This document shows positions 47,609 to 58,029 of a DNA stretch of 64,000 nucleotides, piece after piece. This DNA comes from Hsuehochloa calcarea (taxonomy: Eukaryota > Streptophyta > Magnoliopsida > Poales > Poaceae), in contig CM070615.1 of assembly GCA_036346395.1 (NCBI GenBank), positions 10,607,534-10,671,533 of the forward strand. Direction: 5' to 3'. Position numbers and translations under genes: made by a program. Below the pieces are notes generated by a model. The model was not told where the DNA came from. It was given only the letters and a program-made list of their open reading frames with translations, and made no database searches. The first letter of the stretch is position 1; each line of letters starts with the position of its first letter.

Positions 47609-49414
47609 GTTTCTTTTGCCTTATTGGTTCTTTTTGGTTCTTTCGATAGGATCCGAAGAGCACATTAACATTTAGAGTGATCCTAGCAAACAGAGCAACT
47701 TCAATCGTGCAAGCGGTTTGATCATGTTAATCCTAATATTTTACAAGTCTAATATTTCGAATTCAACTGTATGTATGCATTGCTACTTTGTGTTAAATTA
47801 TGATTAGTTGATCCTATAGTTGCATAATCTGTAGGATGTTGTTTATTCTCTACTACTTGAGCCTAGGTTATTTGCTGTGATTAGAGCTCGATGGATGAAC
47901 TCTTGTCGCTTAGTAGAATACGAATCTTTGTGCTTAGCCATGCTTAGTTCGGTAGCTTTGGGGCGATCATCGACTTAGTCAATGGTCTTGATCACACAAA
48001 ATTATTATTCTTCCATTATGTCCAAAGACTTTGTGCTTTGTTAATTTTGCAAATCAAAACCGAAAATGAAAACTGATTTGGACTTGGGCATAATGGTATG
48101 TTGGTGTGGTGTTTTTAGGTGTAATCGAATGGTGCCCAAGTCATCAAGGACCAACATCTTGTTACACTAAACCAAGCATTATTGCGTACTAACCACATGA
48201 GGGATATATGGGACCCTCTTGACTTAGTACTTTGGCGTGTGTTATCTCCGAGTCGCAGAGGAAAAGTTTTGTGTGTGTGTGTGTGAAACAGTGTGTGTTC
48301 TTGTGTTTGTGTTGGGTGTGCGGTGGTGGGGATTGCCGGGAAGGTTCTCCACCTCGAGGGGTGTCGCAGTTGTCCAAGGCTTTACCCGTGACGGGTAGTT
48401 GTCCGAGGCCGGGCCACGACCCGACACAACGTATGGGTTTCTATCCATACGGCGACTCGGGTTAATACATAATATTGGAAACGCCTCGTAGGACTTAGCC
48501 AGTCTTGTGATACCAAAGGCAGTGTGCTTAATCATGTGGCAAAAAGGCGGTCTGACATGTGGGTAAGTTGGTACACCCTGCAGGGATAAAACTATTCGAA
48601 TAGCCTCGTCCTAGGTTATGGACACGCTTGGGGAGGTCTTCCAAGAGTTAGACTACAACTTTTGTTTTTAAAATTAAAACTTGACATGGTTGGTATGAAT
48701 GGGTAATTCATACTATTGTTGTGGTGACTATTGGGTTAGTCACTTCCAGGTTGTTGTTGTCTTTCTATCTACTGTTATTATTATTTGTTCTCTCGGTTAT
48801 TTGAACATTAAAAACAGATTTGTCAAATTGCTTTCAATCTATTACGTTATTGCAAATAGAAACTTGCTTTATGCTAAAATGAACCATACAGCCTCCACTT
48901 CAATGAGCTTGCATGTAGTATATGTACAGGTTTGTTACTCCACATGTAAGTCTTGCGAGTACATTCAAAGTACTCACCGGCTTTTGCCGGCTGCTTTTGT
49001 TTGCAGGGGAAGAAGGTGAGCCCCAAGGGCCTCACTTTTGTGAGATATGCTTCGGGTTCGGCGACTAGCTTGGCGGTCCGGTCGGTTGCCTTGTGGGTTA
49101 AAGGCACACTGATTGGCTCTTTTGTTGTAGCCATCTTATGGCACTTTTGCTTCCGCTGTTTAATTATCGTTGTCTCTTTTATTGTTGGCCGGTTGGCCTC
49201 TCTTTTGTAATGACTCGGTTTAATACTATTAATACTTCGCTCGCTCGTGTTTCGTTCTATGTGGATGAATGGAATTGATACATAAATTTTGTGATGAGGT
49301 GTGTATCTCGTGACTGGGAAGTATACATGTCTCGAGTCTCGGATTATCTGCTTTGTGATGCTAGGACCGAATGGATGGTTAAGCATTACAAGCCAGATAA
49401 ACCGGGGTCTCACA
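47609..49414 (+). repeat. 3' LTR of gypsy 2, right part
   Basis: Corresponds to about 28838-30652 of the 5' LTR and ends GGGGTCTCACA before the target duplication agttc. Its first 334 bases repeat 37196-37530, which lie on the other side of the copia element. Confidence 0.93.
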
Positions 49415-49637
49415 AGTTCATCTTTTGTTGTTAAGCCCTGTATGACAACCTCTGTAAGACTTGACTATAAGGTCTTTTGTTACTAAGTAATATTAATTTA
49501 TCTGCTTCTTAGCTACTTTGTTGTATAGATATGATTTCATCAATGTCGCAAACTGTGTGGACTAGCTACTGATCACAGGATCAGTTCAGAATACACAGAG
49601 AGTCTTGGGGTTGCATACCCGGGGTGCCGACAAGAGA

Positions 49638-49649
49638 TGGTATCAGAGC
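49638..49649 (+). other. Primer binding site, gypsy 3
   Basis: TGGTATCAGAGC five bases after the LTR end at 49632. This shows that the split LTR upstream is a 5' LTR. Confidence 0.9.
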
Positions 49650-50222
49650 TATATCGACTATAGGACGTAACCTTAGCTAGCCTGGTCGTTTTTAGCCGAA
49701 AGTTTCAAAATTTTATTTTCTGAATCAAACGAACCGACTAACATGGATAGTTATTTTGCTCGTCTTATTATGTTCTCTTCTTATCTTATTCTAAAATCTT
49801 ATCACATCATTCTCAGGTTCTTACATCTTACCTTTTCTAGAACTTTGGTTTCAAATTTAAATTGACCTCCGGACCTTTGGAATCTCTCTAGGATCGAGCT
49901 CTTCGTGATCAAGCAACGGATAGCCTGGAAGCTCGAGATCTGCCGTTTGTTTCAAGTCGATCGTCCATATAAATTAGATTAGTAGTAGCCCTTATCAGTT
50001 ATAGTATCGTTTAATCCACGTAATAGGGTCTTTTTGCTTGAGTGTCGCCTTTTGTTGCTTCCTAATAGCTTTTCGGCTATTTGTTCTTTGGGTTAAACTG
50101 ACTTTCTCCTGTTAGGATGCTTCTGTCTTTCCCCCTTATTCTATCTCGTCCAGTGTGCTTTTCCCTCTCACATATCGTGCTTTCTTCCTCTCGTCTATTA
50201 AACCCGTGAAGATTTGTTGAAG

Positions 50223-51440
50223 ATAGTTCAGACTCGCAACTCTGCAAGTTAGGATGAACCTGTGGACCCCAATGCACCACCTCCTCCGGCCTCAATAATA
50301 GATCAGGGCTTGGGTCAGTTTATGGCAGCTCCAACGCAGTTGATGAACGTAATGATGCAGAATATGAACCAAATGATGACTAAACAGAACCAGACTGCTG
50401 CCGCTCTAGTCGCAATGCTGAATCAGAACAATCAAGCAGCTGCCATGCTGCCACCACCGCCACCAGCTTTTCCTCAGTCAAGGCTGGCAGAATTCACGAG
50501 GACTCATCCACCTACTTTCTCTAGCTCTTCTGAGTCTTTGGACGCAGATGACTAGCTGTGCTCTAAAAAAAGAAGCTTTCCATCGCCTGGTGTGACGACC
50601 GTGAGAAGGTTCTGTATGCCGCACACCAACTTAAAGGAACTGTCGTAGAATAGTGGGAAAATTACTGCGCCACCCACGAGAACCACTAGAGCATCACTTG
50701 GGCCGAGTTTTCAAAAGCTTTCCGCCACTCTTGTATTCCTGATGGAAAGGTGGAGATAAAGAAGAATGAGTTTCGTAAGCTGCAACAAGGAAGCATGTTA
50801 GTAAGTGAATACCTCAACAAGTTCACTCAACTGTCTCGATATGCTCAAGAGGACGTTGCCACAGATGATGCGCGTCAGAAGTGTTTCAAGCGGGGACTCA
50901 ACCCGAGTTTAAAGGTTCAAGTTGTTGGCAATGACTATGCAGATTTTCAGCATCTAGTAAACAAGACTATGCTCATAAAAGAGTATCGTCGTGAGCTTGA
51001 AGAATCCCGCAAGAGAAAGATGATGCAACATGGTGCTCATCAAAATCACTCACAAAGAGGCAGAATGAATGTGCAACACCTTACCCGGTTCGCTCTTCCT
51101 GTTGTATTCAGGACCTCTGCGACAGCACCTCGCCTAGCTACTCCAAGATTCTGCAGCTTCAGCAACAACAACACCAGCAACCAGCAGCCAAGAAACAACA
51201 ATCATGTCGCAGGAACTACCTGTTTCAACTGTCAGCAATTGGGGCACTATGCCAGCAACTGCCCGCAGAAGCAAGGTCACACGCCTATCAGATTCAACTT
51301 GGGAACTACTCCGACCAAAACCTCGTGCCAGGAGCGGACGTGGAGCACATCAGACTCAAGTTGCACCAATAAGACCCTCACCTTTCGGAGAGGCCGTAAA
51401 CCATGTCGAGTGGAGGAAGCTCAGCAAATTTCACACATTG
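50223..51440 (+). pseudogene. gag region of gypsy 3
   Basis: Gag with a Gln/Pro-rich start (VDPNAPPPPAS near 50262; QNMNQMMTKQNQTAAAL), the core from about 50560 to 51000 (VSEYLNKFTQLSRYA near 50790), and a CCHC knuckle CFNCQQLGHYASNC near 51220-51262. The expected start position holds ATA (50223-50225), and a TAG follows within 20 codons. A frameshift lies between 50555 and 50750. Leader sequence 49650-50222 has no gene. Confidence 0.87.
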
Positions 51441-51983
51441 TGTTGGGTAAGTTCCTAGTTAATTCAGCACCTGCTGCTGTTTTGTTTGATTCTGGAGCTT
51501 CACAGTCGTTTGTTTCTTAGAGTTTTGCTGCAAAGCATCAGTTAGAGGTTTTAACTCTTAAAAATACTTTATTGGTTCAATCACGCGGTTCAGAGTTGAG
51601 TAATAACCAAGGTTGCCCAAAAGTTAAAGTGACTATAGAAGGGGTAGAATTCCTCGCCAACCTCATAATCATCGATGCCAAATCCTTAGATGTGATTTGG
51701 GGTATGGATTGGCTTGCTAATCGCCAAGCACTCTTGGATTGTGGTGGTAGAAGCATCACTTTAGTCAGTCCAGTGGGAACCAAAATAAAATTTGAAGCAT
51801 TCGCGGAAAAGTATGATGGAGCACTAGTGTGGAGTGTCAATGTTGTATCTTTAGAAGATGTGCCAGTGGTCAGGGAGTTTCTGGATGTCTTTCCTGATTA
51901 TTTACCTGGGATGCCACTAGGCAGGGACTTAGAGTTTGTCATCAACCTAGTTTCTGGAACTGCACCAATTTCTAAAGACCCTA
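51441..51983 (+). pseudogene. Protease region of gypsy 3, cut off before RT
   Basis: Active-site motif LFDSGASQSFVS near 51482-51520, followed at once by a TAG (51518-51520), then VIWGMDWLANR near 51694-51725. The block VREFLDVFPDYLPGMPLGRDLEF (given here only as landmark positions 51873-51940) leads into RT in relatives, but the element ends at about 51983 where hAT sequence starts. RT, RNase H, integrase and 3' LTR are absent from the window. Confidence 0.87.
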
Positions 51984-53728
51984 CCGGATGCGTATATGAT
52001 GATTTTAATATAGATAATAAGATTACTTCTATAACTCTTGATAACGATCAACACGATCGCTATGAACATCCTCACCCCAAGATTGCAGACGTATATTAGT
52101 GGTTATGTTCTCCACCAGAGATGCGTATGCCATATCTTGAACCTTGTTGTTCAAGATGGTATGCAAACGATTGGCGGATTTTTTGAACAGTGTCTGCGAC
52201 GTCATTCACTACCTCACAAATTCTCCACAAGTGGCGGCCTGTGTTCGCAGACTCGCGGCCAATGGGAAGGAGCCAAGAAAATTCGGTCTTGGCATGAAGG
52301 TGAGGTGGAACTCGACCTATATCATGTTAAAGAAGTTACAAGGGTACGAACATGTCATATCCGTTTTTGTTAATGCTAACTCTCAAGACAATGAATTGAT
52401 AGTTACTAATTCAGATTGGCAGATTGCTAGTCATTTTTGAGAGTTTTTAAAACCTTTTTATAAAGCAACAAAGATGTTATCTGGTGTTTATTATCCTACC
52501 TCTTCCTTAGTTATAGAATTTATTGGGTTAATTGCAGATAAGATTGCCAAATCTAGGAAGGATCCCCTTTTTGGTCATGCTGTCGCACTAATGGAGGAAA
52601 AATTTATTAAATATTTTGGTTCTATTTCTCACGTGTATTGCTTTGTTACCATTTTTGATCATACGAAAAAGTTGCCAGGTTTGCAGATCGGTATGGAGGG
52701 AATAGGTGAATGCCTCGGTCTTGGTTACTCGGAAGCTTTCGCACATGTCAAAGAAAAGCTTTTTTGTGTTTTCGCATGTATCATGACAAATTCGGTAGTA
52801 GCGTGAGATCGAAGGCCTCACAGCAGACGCAGCAAGGAAAGAAAAGCTTGACATCCCACTTATGGAAGAAACTAAAGGGCAAGTCCAGTTCTTCGTCCTC
52901 TCAGTCTCAGGTAACCCCCTTGTGGAATTCTGTCTTAGAGCTAAACCACTACCTGGAGCATGATTTTGCAAACATCGATCCTGATCTTTTTGGTGGAAAG
53001 ATAGATTTGCTCGAGTGGTGGAAGAACAACAAGCGGATATTTCCTGTGTTTTCACATTTCGCAAGGGATGTTCTCACGGTGCCGTGTCCACCGCTCTTCG
53101 TATAACGTCAAAGATGGCAAGGAGAATAATTAAAGAAAGAAGATCATCACTCACGCCTAGGATGGTGGAGGCAATCACATGCGCTAGGATCGAAATTGGC
53201 TAAAGAGCGCAATAACATCAACTAGAGAATCTTGAGATCGCAGCAAAGGACGTGACCTCGAACGCATGAACGATCTCGATATTGATGAGTAGTTAATATG
53301 TACATGTTGTTACTGTACTGTTTTCCTTACTCGGGAAACCCCACTCTAGGGCATAAGGTTTTTAACGAGGCAGTAACATTTGTATCTGTAAAATATCAAG
53401 AAAATTCTTTTTTTCCCTGAAATATTTACATGCCCATATTTTTACCAATTAATTCAATCTTTACTAGGTTTTTAATGAGATAGGTACGAGAGGAATGAAG
53501 ATGGCGGTAGCCGCCGCCATCGCCTCCTCCGCCGTCTATAGTTATTTAAGGTTGGTCTTGGGCTGGCACGGCACGACCCTGGCACGACGGGCTTTGGGTC
53601 ATGCCTGGTCCTGGCCGGAGGAGAGATAGGCCGGCACAACACGACACGACAGGGTGACCGGGCCGAACCGGTACGGCACGACGCGGTCCGAAGCACAGTG
53701 GGCTCAGGCCAGGCCGTGCCCACCTCTA
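51984..53728 (+). mobile_element. hAT DNA transposon fragment, 5' end lost
   Basis: The sequence joins the gypsy 3 protease directly at NIDNKITSITLDN, a middle part of hAT transposases. The right end carries repeated cggcacgac / gccgtgcc motifs (53560-53720) and, on the minus strand, TAGAGGTGGGCACG, a typical hAT terminal inverted repeat ending at 53728. The left terminus and the DNA-binding part of the transposase are missing, so no 8-base target duplication can be confirmed. Confidence 0.8.
51990..53210 (+). pseudogene. hAT transposase (RICESLEEPER-like) remnant
   Basis: hAT transposases cut and paste DNA transposons through an RNase H-like fold. Visible parts are CVCHILNLVVQDGM near 52120-52160, VRWNSTYIMLKKLQGY near 52304-52350, and the C-terminal dimerisation region (LNHYLEHD near 52940; LLEWWKNN..RIFPVFSHFARDVLTVP near 53005-53085; IIKERRSSLTP near 53130). 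Frames shift at about 52040, 52140, 52800 and 53090, and a TGA lies at 52438-52440. It is non-functional. Short of the family length because the N-terminal zinc-finger half is gone. Confidence 0.88.
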
Positions 53729-53925
53729 CAGTATGCTGCTGGTCTGTTCCAGCCTTTGGTTATTTGTCTGTTCCAGTCTTTGGTTATTTGTCGGGCGGCG
53801 ACCATCGATGATAGGCTACAGTCAGCAGGTTGGCTGCATGTTGTAATGTCTAGTTGGAAGCTATATAATAGCTACAAATTCCTACTGATACTTCGTTGCT
53901 ATATGTATGTGTTGCGCCACCGAAC

Positions 53926-54640
53926 ATGGTGAATTCCTGCAAAATATTAAGCTGGAACGTTCGAGGGCTCAATGCGGTAGCACACAGATAAACGGTTAGA
54001 GAACAGGCAACCGACAGCTCTTGCGCCATTCTCTGTCCGCAAGAAACCAAGCTCACAGAAGTAAATAAGATCTTGGCCTGCGAGATAGCCGGAGGCTGGC
54101 TGTAGGGAATGATCTCTAAGCCGGCTAAGGGAACAAGGGGGGCATTTTGATCATCTGGGATGACAATCTTCTGAAAATTGACAATCCAACCATCCTAGAG
54201 AAGTCCATAACAGTGAGAGCAACACCACTTGATGGGGGTCAGCAATGGATTCTCACCTCCAACTACGGTCCTTACGACGATCAACACAAACCGGCCTTCA
54301 TAGAAGAAATAAAACACATCCACTCGATTGTTGTTAGGTCGTGGCTTATTCCCGAAGACTTCAATCTAATATGTGACAAGAACAATCTGAACCTGAACAA
54401 GAGGCTTATGGGAAGGTTCAGGGCGGCAATTAATCACTGCGAGCTCAAGGAAATCCATTTACAAGGCCATTTATTTATGTGGTCAAATGCGCAGAACAAC
54501 CCAACCTTGGAACGAATTGATAAGAGCTTTCTTGCAACCCTGATTGAGACTCCCTGTTTTCAGATTACCACCTAGTACCTCTTTTCTCCCTCGATCTCAT
54601 ACCACCGCCCACTCCTGATCTCGGGAGAGGAGAGGTGTCG
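53926..54640 (+). pseudogene. LINE ORF2 endonuclease domain
   Basis: The APE-type endonuclease nicks target DNA to prime insertion. The ATG at 53926 opens with KILSWNVRGLN, the usual start of plant LINE ORF2. CPQETKL lies near 54030, NYGPY near 54262 and EDFNLI near 54353 (relatives have GDFN), with WSNAQNNPTLERIDKSF near 54480-54530. In-frame stops are near 53985 and 54100. The piece ends around 54700 where the RT part should begin. Sequence 53729-53925 may be its 5' leader. Confidence 0.87.
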
Positions 54641-54712
54641 AACTCCAAGAAGGTTTACCGATCCGTTTAATTCATAGCATGGCGAAACTCATCTCCAAAG
54701 TATTATCACTAC

Positions 54713-54992
54713 TGTTGAAGTATAAGTGAATTGTACTTCTTTCCCTATCAGCTTAAGCTTTTGGGTGAATTGGTTGGTGCATGTAACTTAACATGGTATC
54801 AGAGCCAAGAGGTCTTGAGTTCAAGACCCGGTTGGTGCAATTAAAAATAATAATTGCAACCCACTTCTATTCCACGTCTGAGGTCTAAAAGAGCCTACAC
54901 GTGAGGGGGAGTGTTGAAGTATAAGTGAATTGTACTTCTTTCCCTATCAGCTTAAGCTTTTGGGTGAATTGGTTGGTGCATGCAACTCAATA
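54713..54992 (+). mobile_element. TRIM element (280 bp) with 81-bp LTRs and perfect ACTAC duplication
   Basis: Two 81-base LTRs (54713-54793 and 54912-54992) start TGTTGAAG and are almost identical. The left one ends TTAACA; the right one ends caata, a terminal change. The interior is only 118 bases and consists of a PBS (tggtatcagagcc, 54794-54806) and a purine tract (gtgagggggag, 54901-54911). The flanks actac (54708-54712 and 54993-54997) are an exact target duplication. There is no coding capacity, so mobilisation would need proteins from another element. It is inserted inside the LINE. Confidence 0.95.
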
Positions 54993-54997
54993 ACTAC

Positions 54998-55360
54998 GAT
55001 CATCAAAGCACATGGAAAAGTTTTGTCTCCAAAAGCCAGAGTGCCTTCATCAGAAGGCGTTGCCTGCGAGATAACTTCCTCTATGTGCAAAACCTGGTCC
55101 GCAGGTACCATCAATGAAAGACTCCAGTGCTCATGTTAAGGCTCGACATAGCAGAAGTCTTTGATTCCGTCTCATGGCCGTACTTAATGGACCTGCTCTA
55201 ATCGAGGGGATTTGATCCAAGAGGGAGATAATCTCTTAAACGTATACTAGACAATGGTTGGCTCACACCTCTCAGCGGGAGGTTTGTAAAGGCAAGGTTA
55301 TCCATGTATGCGGACGACGCAGTGATTTTCTTGTCACCCATCAAATAAGACATAGACAAC
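54998..55360 (+). pseudogene. LINE reverse transcriptase remnants
   Basis: Two RT landmarks lie closer together than in an intact protein: LDIAEVFDSVSWPYLMDLL near 55140-55200 (catalytic Asp of motif A) and the catalytic block MYADDAVIFL at about 55304-55333 (YADD at 55307-55318). The intervening sequence is shortened and frameshifted, so RT was internally deleted. Confidence 0.8.
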
Positions 55361-55439
55361 CTAAAAGAGAAAAATTACAGTGCATCATCTAGGTGACTTC
55401 GTTAGGCTGTTCATGTAGCTTTATCAGATCACTCTTACA

Positions 55440-56010
55440 CTAGATACGTCGGATGACATATTATGGAAATGGATGACAATTGGAATCTACTCTGTGAAAT
55501 CAGCATATGAGGCCTAATTTCTGGGATCGGTTGAGAGACCCTCTCACTAGTTGATTTGGCAAGCATGGGCGCCACAAAAATACAAAATTTTCGCATGGCT
55601 CCTAGTCCAGTACCGACTGCCAACAGTAGACATCCTGGAAGCCCGCCACATGCCAAACGATCACTGGTGTCCGCTATGCACAAACAACCCAGAAACAGTA
55701 CTACACCCATTTGTTGAATGTGTCCATGCCAAAAGCGTTTGGAACTTGGTAGCAATCTAGGCACATCACAACACTCTAGTCCCGACATAGTGGTACGCAC
55801 AAGTTAATATCATGGACTGGAGGAGACCAACAACAAAAAAGGTCAAGCGTCCCTCATCATATTGACTCTGGCACATTTGGAAGGAGGAGAATGGAAGGAT
55901 TTTTTCAACACAAGAGAAATGTGCCACAAGGGATACTAGCAACCATCAAAGAAGAGGCCTAGGCATGGATCCAACCTTGCTAAACAGCAACAAGTGCAGA
56001 ATTGAGCTAG
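55440..56010 (+). pseudogene. LINE zinc-binding C-terminal region (zf-RVT)
   Basis: The C-terminal zinc-binding domain of plant LINEs is shown by GIYSVKSAYEA near 55488, IWQAWAPQKYKIFAWLL near 55553, and MPNDHWCPLC...ETVLHPFVEC near 55650-55720 with the Cys and His positions kept. LWHIWKEENGRIF near 55866 is the usual tail. Stops are at about 55517, 55545 and 55758. Confidence 0.87.
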
Positions 56011-57557
56011 CGTGTTGGTAATTGTCAAGGTTTACCTAAGTCAATGCTGCCACTGATGGTCCTTGCTCTTCTATACGATGCTGGATGCAACATCCCCAAA
56101 TATCATAAAAATGTAGTCTCGACAAGTTAACATGCCCGCAATTGTCGGCTGCCGGGACCGAAACCTACTGGAATGGAAGCATGGGACACTGTCAATCAAG
56201 CAGAGATCAACACCAAAGGGCACACATATTCTTCATCATCAGTATCAACAATGATGGCAATGGGAGCTTTTATCCCTGGTCTAAGACGAAAATAAACTTC
56301 CACAAGAACATATCGCCAGGGATGCTATTGTGGGCCTCATACTCTTCACGCTCCAGTTTTGTGCCAAGGTTAACAAGGGCATTCTTCACGCGCGGGGATT
56401 TCATGCTCCCAGCACTACCTCAACTACAGTTATGGTCGCGACAGCGAGGAAGTTTTCCAAAAAGACGCTTCCGAGACCAAAAGCAAGCGGAAGGGCAAAT
56501 CAAGACATGCATCATCATCAACAACAACAACAAAAACTAGAACGCCAGGGTCGAAAATAGAGGGGTGGCGAGTGGCGGCCAACCCGCCAGATGACGATTT
56601 TGGATTTTGCTTTGGCATTTCCTGTGTTGCGAGCCTTTTGTTGGCTCTTCTGTCTTTTTTTTTTTTCGCCTGCATAGTTTTTGTCTCAGGCTGGTGAACT
56701 TTTTTATTTATTTATTAACCTTTTTTTTAAAAATTTGTTTTAAATTTAACTCCCTGCGAACTTTATTTCCAATTATAACCCTTTTGATCACGCTACAACC
56801 CGTAGCATAGCATGATAAAACAATATTGTCACGTCATAGGATAAGTCCGCTAAAATAGTATTTTCTGTCACACCACTGATGGTGGTGTGATCAAACAACA
56901 CTGTCACGCCATGGATGGTGACGTGACAAAAGTTTATCCAGATACAGGCTGACGTGACATTGTTGTTTTGTTACGTCACAGGTGATGATGTGACCAAAAG
57001 ATCAGAATTAAAATTAAAATTTATGAGAAGTTAACCTTAAAATAAAATTAATAAAAGATTAATTAATAAAAAAATTCCGGACTGGCTTGCACAATTTTGC
57101 TGCCGCCTTCCCTTCTTCTTTCTATTTTCTTTGTTTCTTTCGGCTTCCTTCTGGCTTTCGGCTTTTCGGCCTCTTAGGCTCAGTCCTTAGGGCCGTGTTA
57201 AATATACTTTTTAACACCCTTCCTTAATGCAACAATGACAGCTCTCTAGCCATTCTTTTTTTTTTTTTAAAAAAAAAAACTAACTCGCATGAAGCCATAT
57301 GCTACAGATGTAAACAGTGGTATTCATACCTTTTCAGAGATGATATGTATAATTTTTTAAACATACTCCTTTTTAGCGCGAATATAAAGGTATTTACAAA
57401 ATATGCTAAAAACTATGGACTCTCTTACAAATTTTTCGTGTGGTTCGCATTGGATTATCTTATAATTAGTATATGAGTATACCCAAAGTGGTAAAGGAGT
57501 ATGTTAAGTTCTTTTAGGTGGTATATCAAAGGTGAGAGTAACTACATCCGAGAGTAA

Positions 57558-57562
<5 letters not shown>
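56011..57562. other. Spacer, possibly LINE 3' region then AT-rich DNA
   Basis: No coding domain recognised. T-rich runs at 56656-56668 and around 56720 could be a LINE 3' tail. From 56800 there are gtcacgtca-type repeats (listed separately), and at 57250-57282 a run of T followed by A forms a perfect AT hairpin. Confidence 0.5.
56830..57005. repeat. Cluster of gtgacgtgac / gtcacgtca motifs
   Basis: Short motifs built on gtcac-gtca and tgatggtg(g/a)tgtgac recur in both orientations at about 56829, 56874, 56910, 56932, 56951, 56975 and 56988. Origin unknown; possibly part of a non-autonomous element. Confidence 0.55.

Positions 57563-57643
<81 letters not shown>
57563..57643. repeat. (TA)n microsatellite, ~80 bp
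   Basis: An uninterrupted TA run of about 40 repeats. Confidence 0.97.
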
Positions 57644-57646
<3 letters not shown>

Positions 57647-58029
57647 GTAAAAAAAAGGCATCACATAAGAGTAGAACTCCAAGTTAGAAAAGAAAACAAA
57701 TCCGAACACATATTTATATCACAAAATTAACAATATTCACCTTAGCCGAATTCTCTTGTGGCCATAACAAAATTGCATCTCTCTTCGAATCACAATTCAC
57801 CATCAACGAATCTTTTGCGCCAAGAGTTGTTGGACCTGGATTTTCTAATCTCGAATCCTCTGTGAACAATACTGTGCTACTCCTTGGATCAGTAGGTAGC
57901 ACTCACAGGCTCATTGCTGAATCACTTCATACATGGCGTGAATTAAGTCATTCAAATACAAGTAGAGTGACATAGACCACGTCGGGTCGAGTTTTACATA
58001 AGGGCCACCAGGCCAAATTAATTACATCA
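57644..58029. other. Spacer, no gene seen
   Basis: A 62-codon minus-strand frame (57714-57902) has no recognisable domain. No terminal repeats seen. Confidence 0.5.

Larger units (their letters stand above)
26476..49414 (+). mobile_element. Ty3/gypsy element with long LTRs and no gag (gypsy 2)
   Basis: 5' LTR 26476-30652, interior 30653-34838, 3' LTR 34839-37530 continued at 47609-49414 after an inserted copia element. Exact target duplication agttc at 26471-26475 and 49415-49419 proves the two distant ends belong to one insertion. PBS and polypurine tract are present. The interior goes from a repetitive leader straight to the end of gag and the protease, so nearly all of gag is missing. Protease, RT, RNase H and integrase are all recognisable but broken by frameshifts. 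The LTRs are unusually long (about 4.2 kb). Confidence 0.93.
19153..49632 (+). mobile_element. 5' LTR of a gypsy element (gypsy 3), split by nested insertions
   Basis: The LTR is inferred to start TGTAACATC at 19153 and to end GGTGCCGACA at 49632, directly before a primer binding site. Its visible pieces are 19153-20145, 23050-23311, 25686-26475 and 49415-49632, about 2.2 kb in total. The intervening sequence is a copia solo LTR, a minus-strand solo LTR and a complete gypsy 2 element, each with target duplications that rejoin the host LTR. The piece at 25860-26475 carries blocks (ctctccttgattcaca, aaactattcgaa) shared with the LTR near 61200. The exact left end is the least certain point. Confidence 0.75.

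Noticed and set aside
57563..57643. Long TA run as a functional element
   Set aside because: A simple microsatellite; no flanking structure suggests replication or transposition signals.
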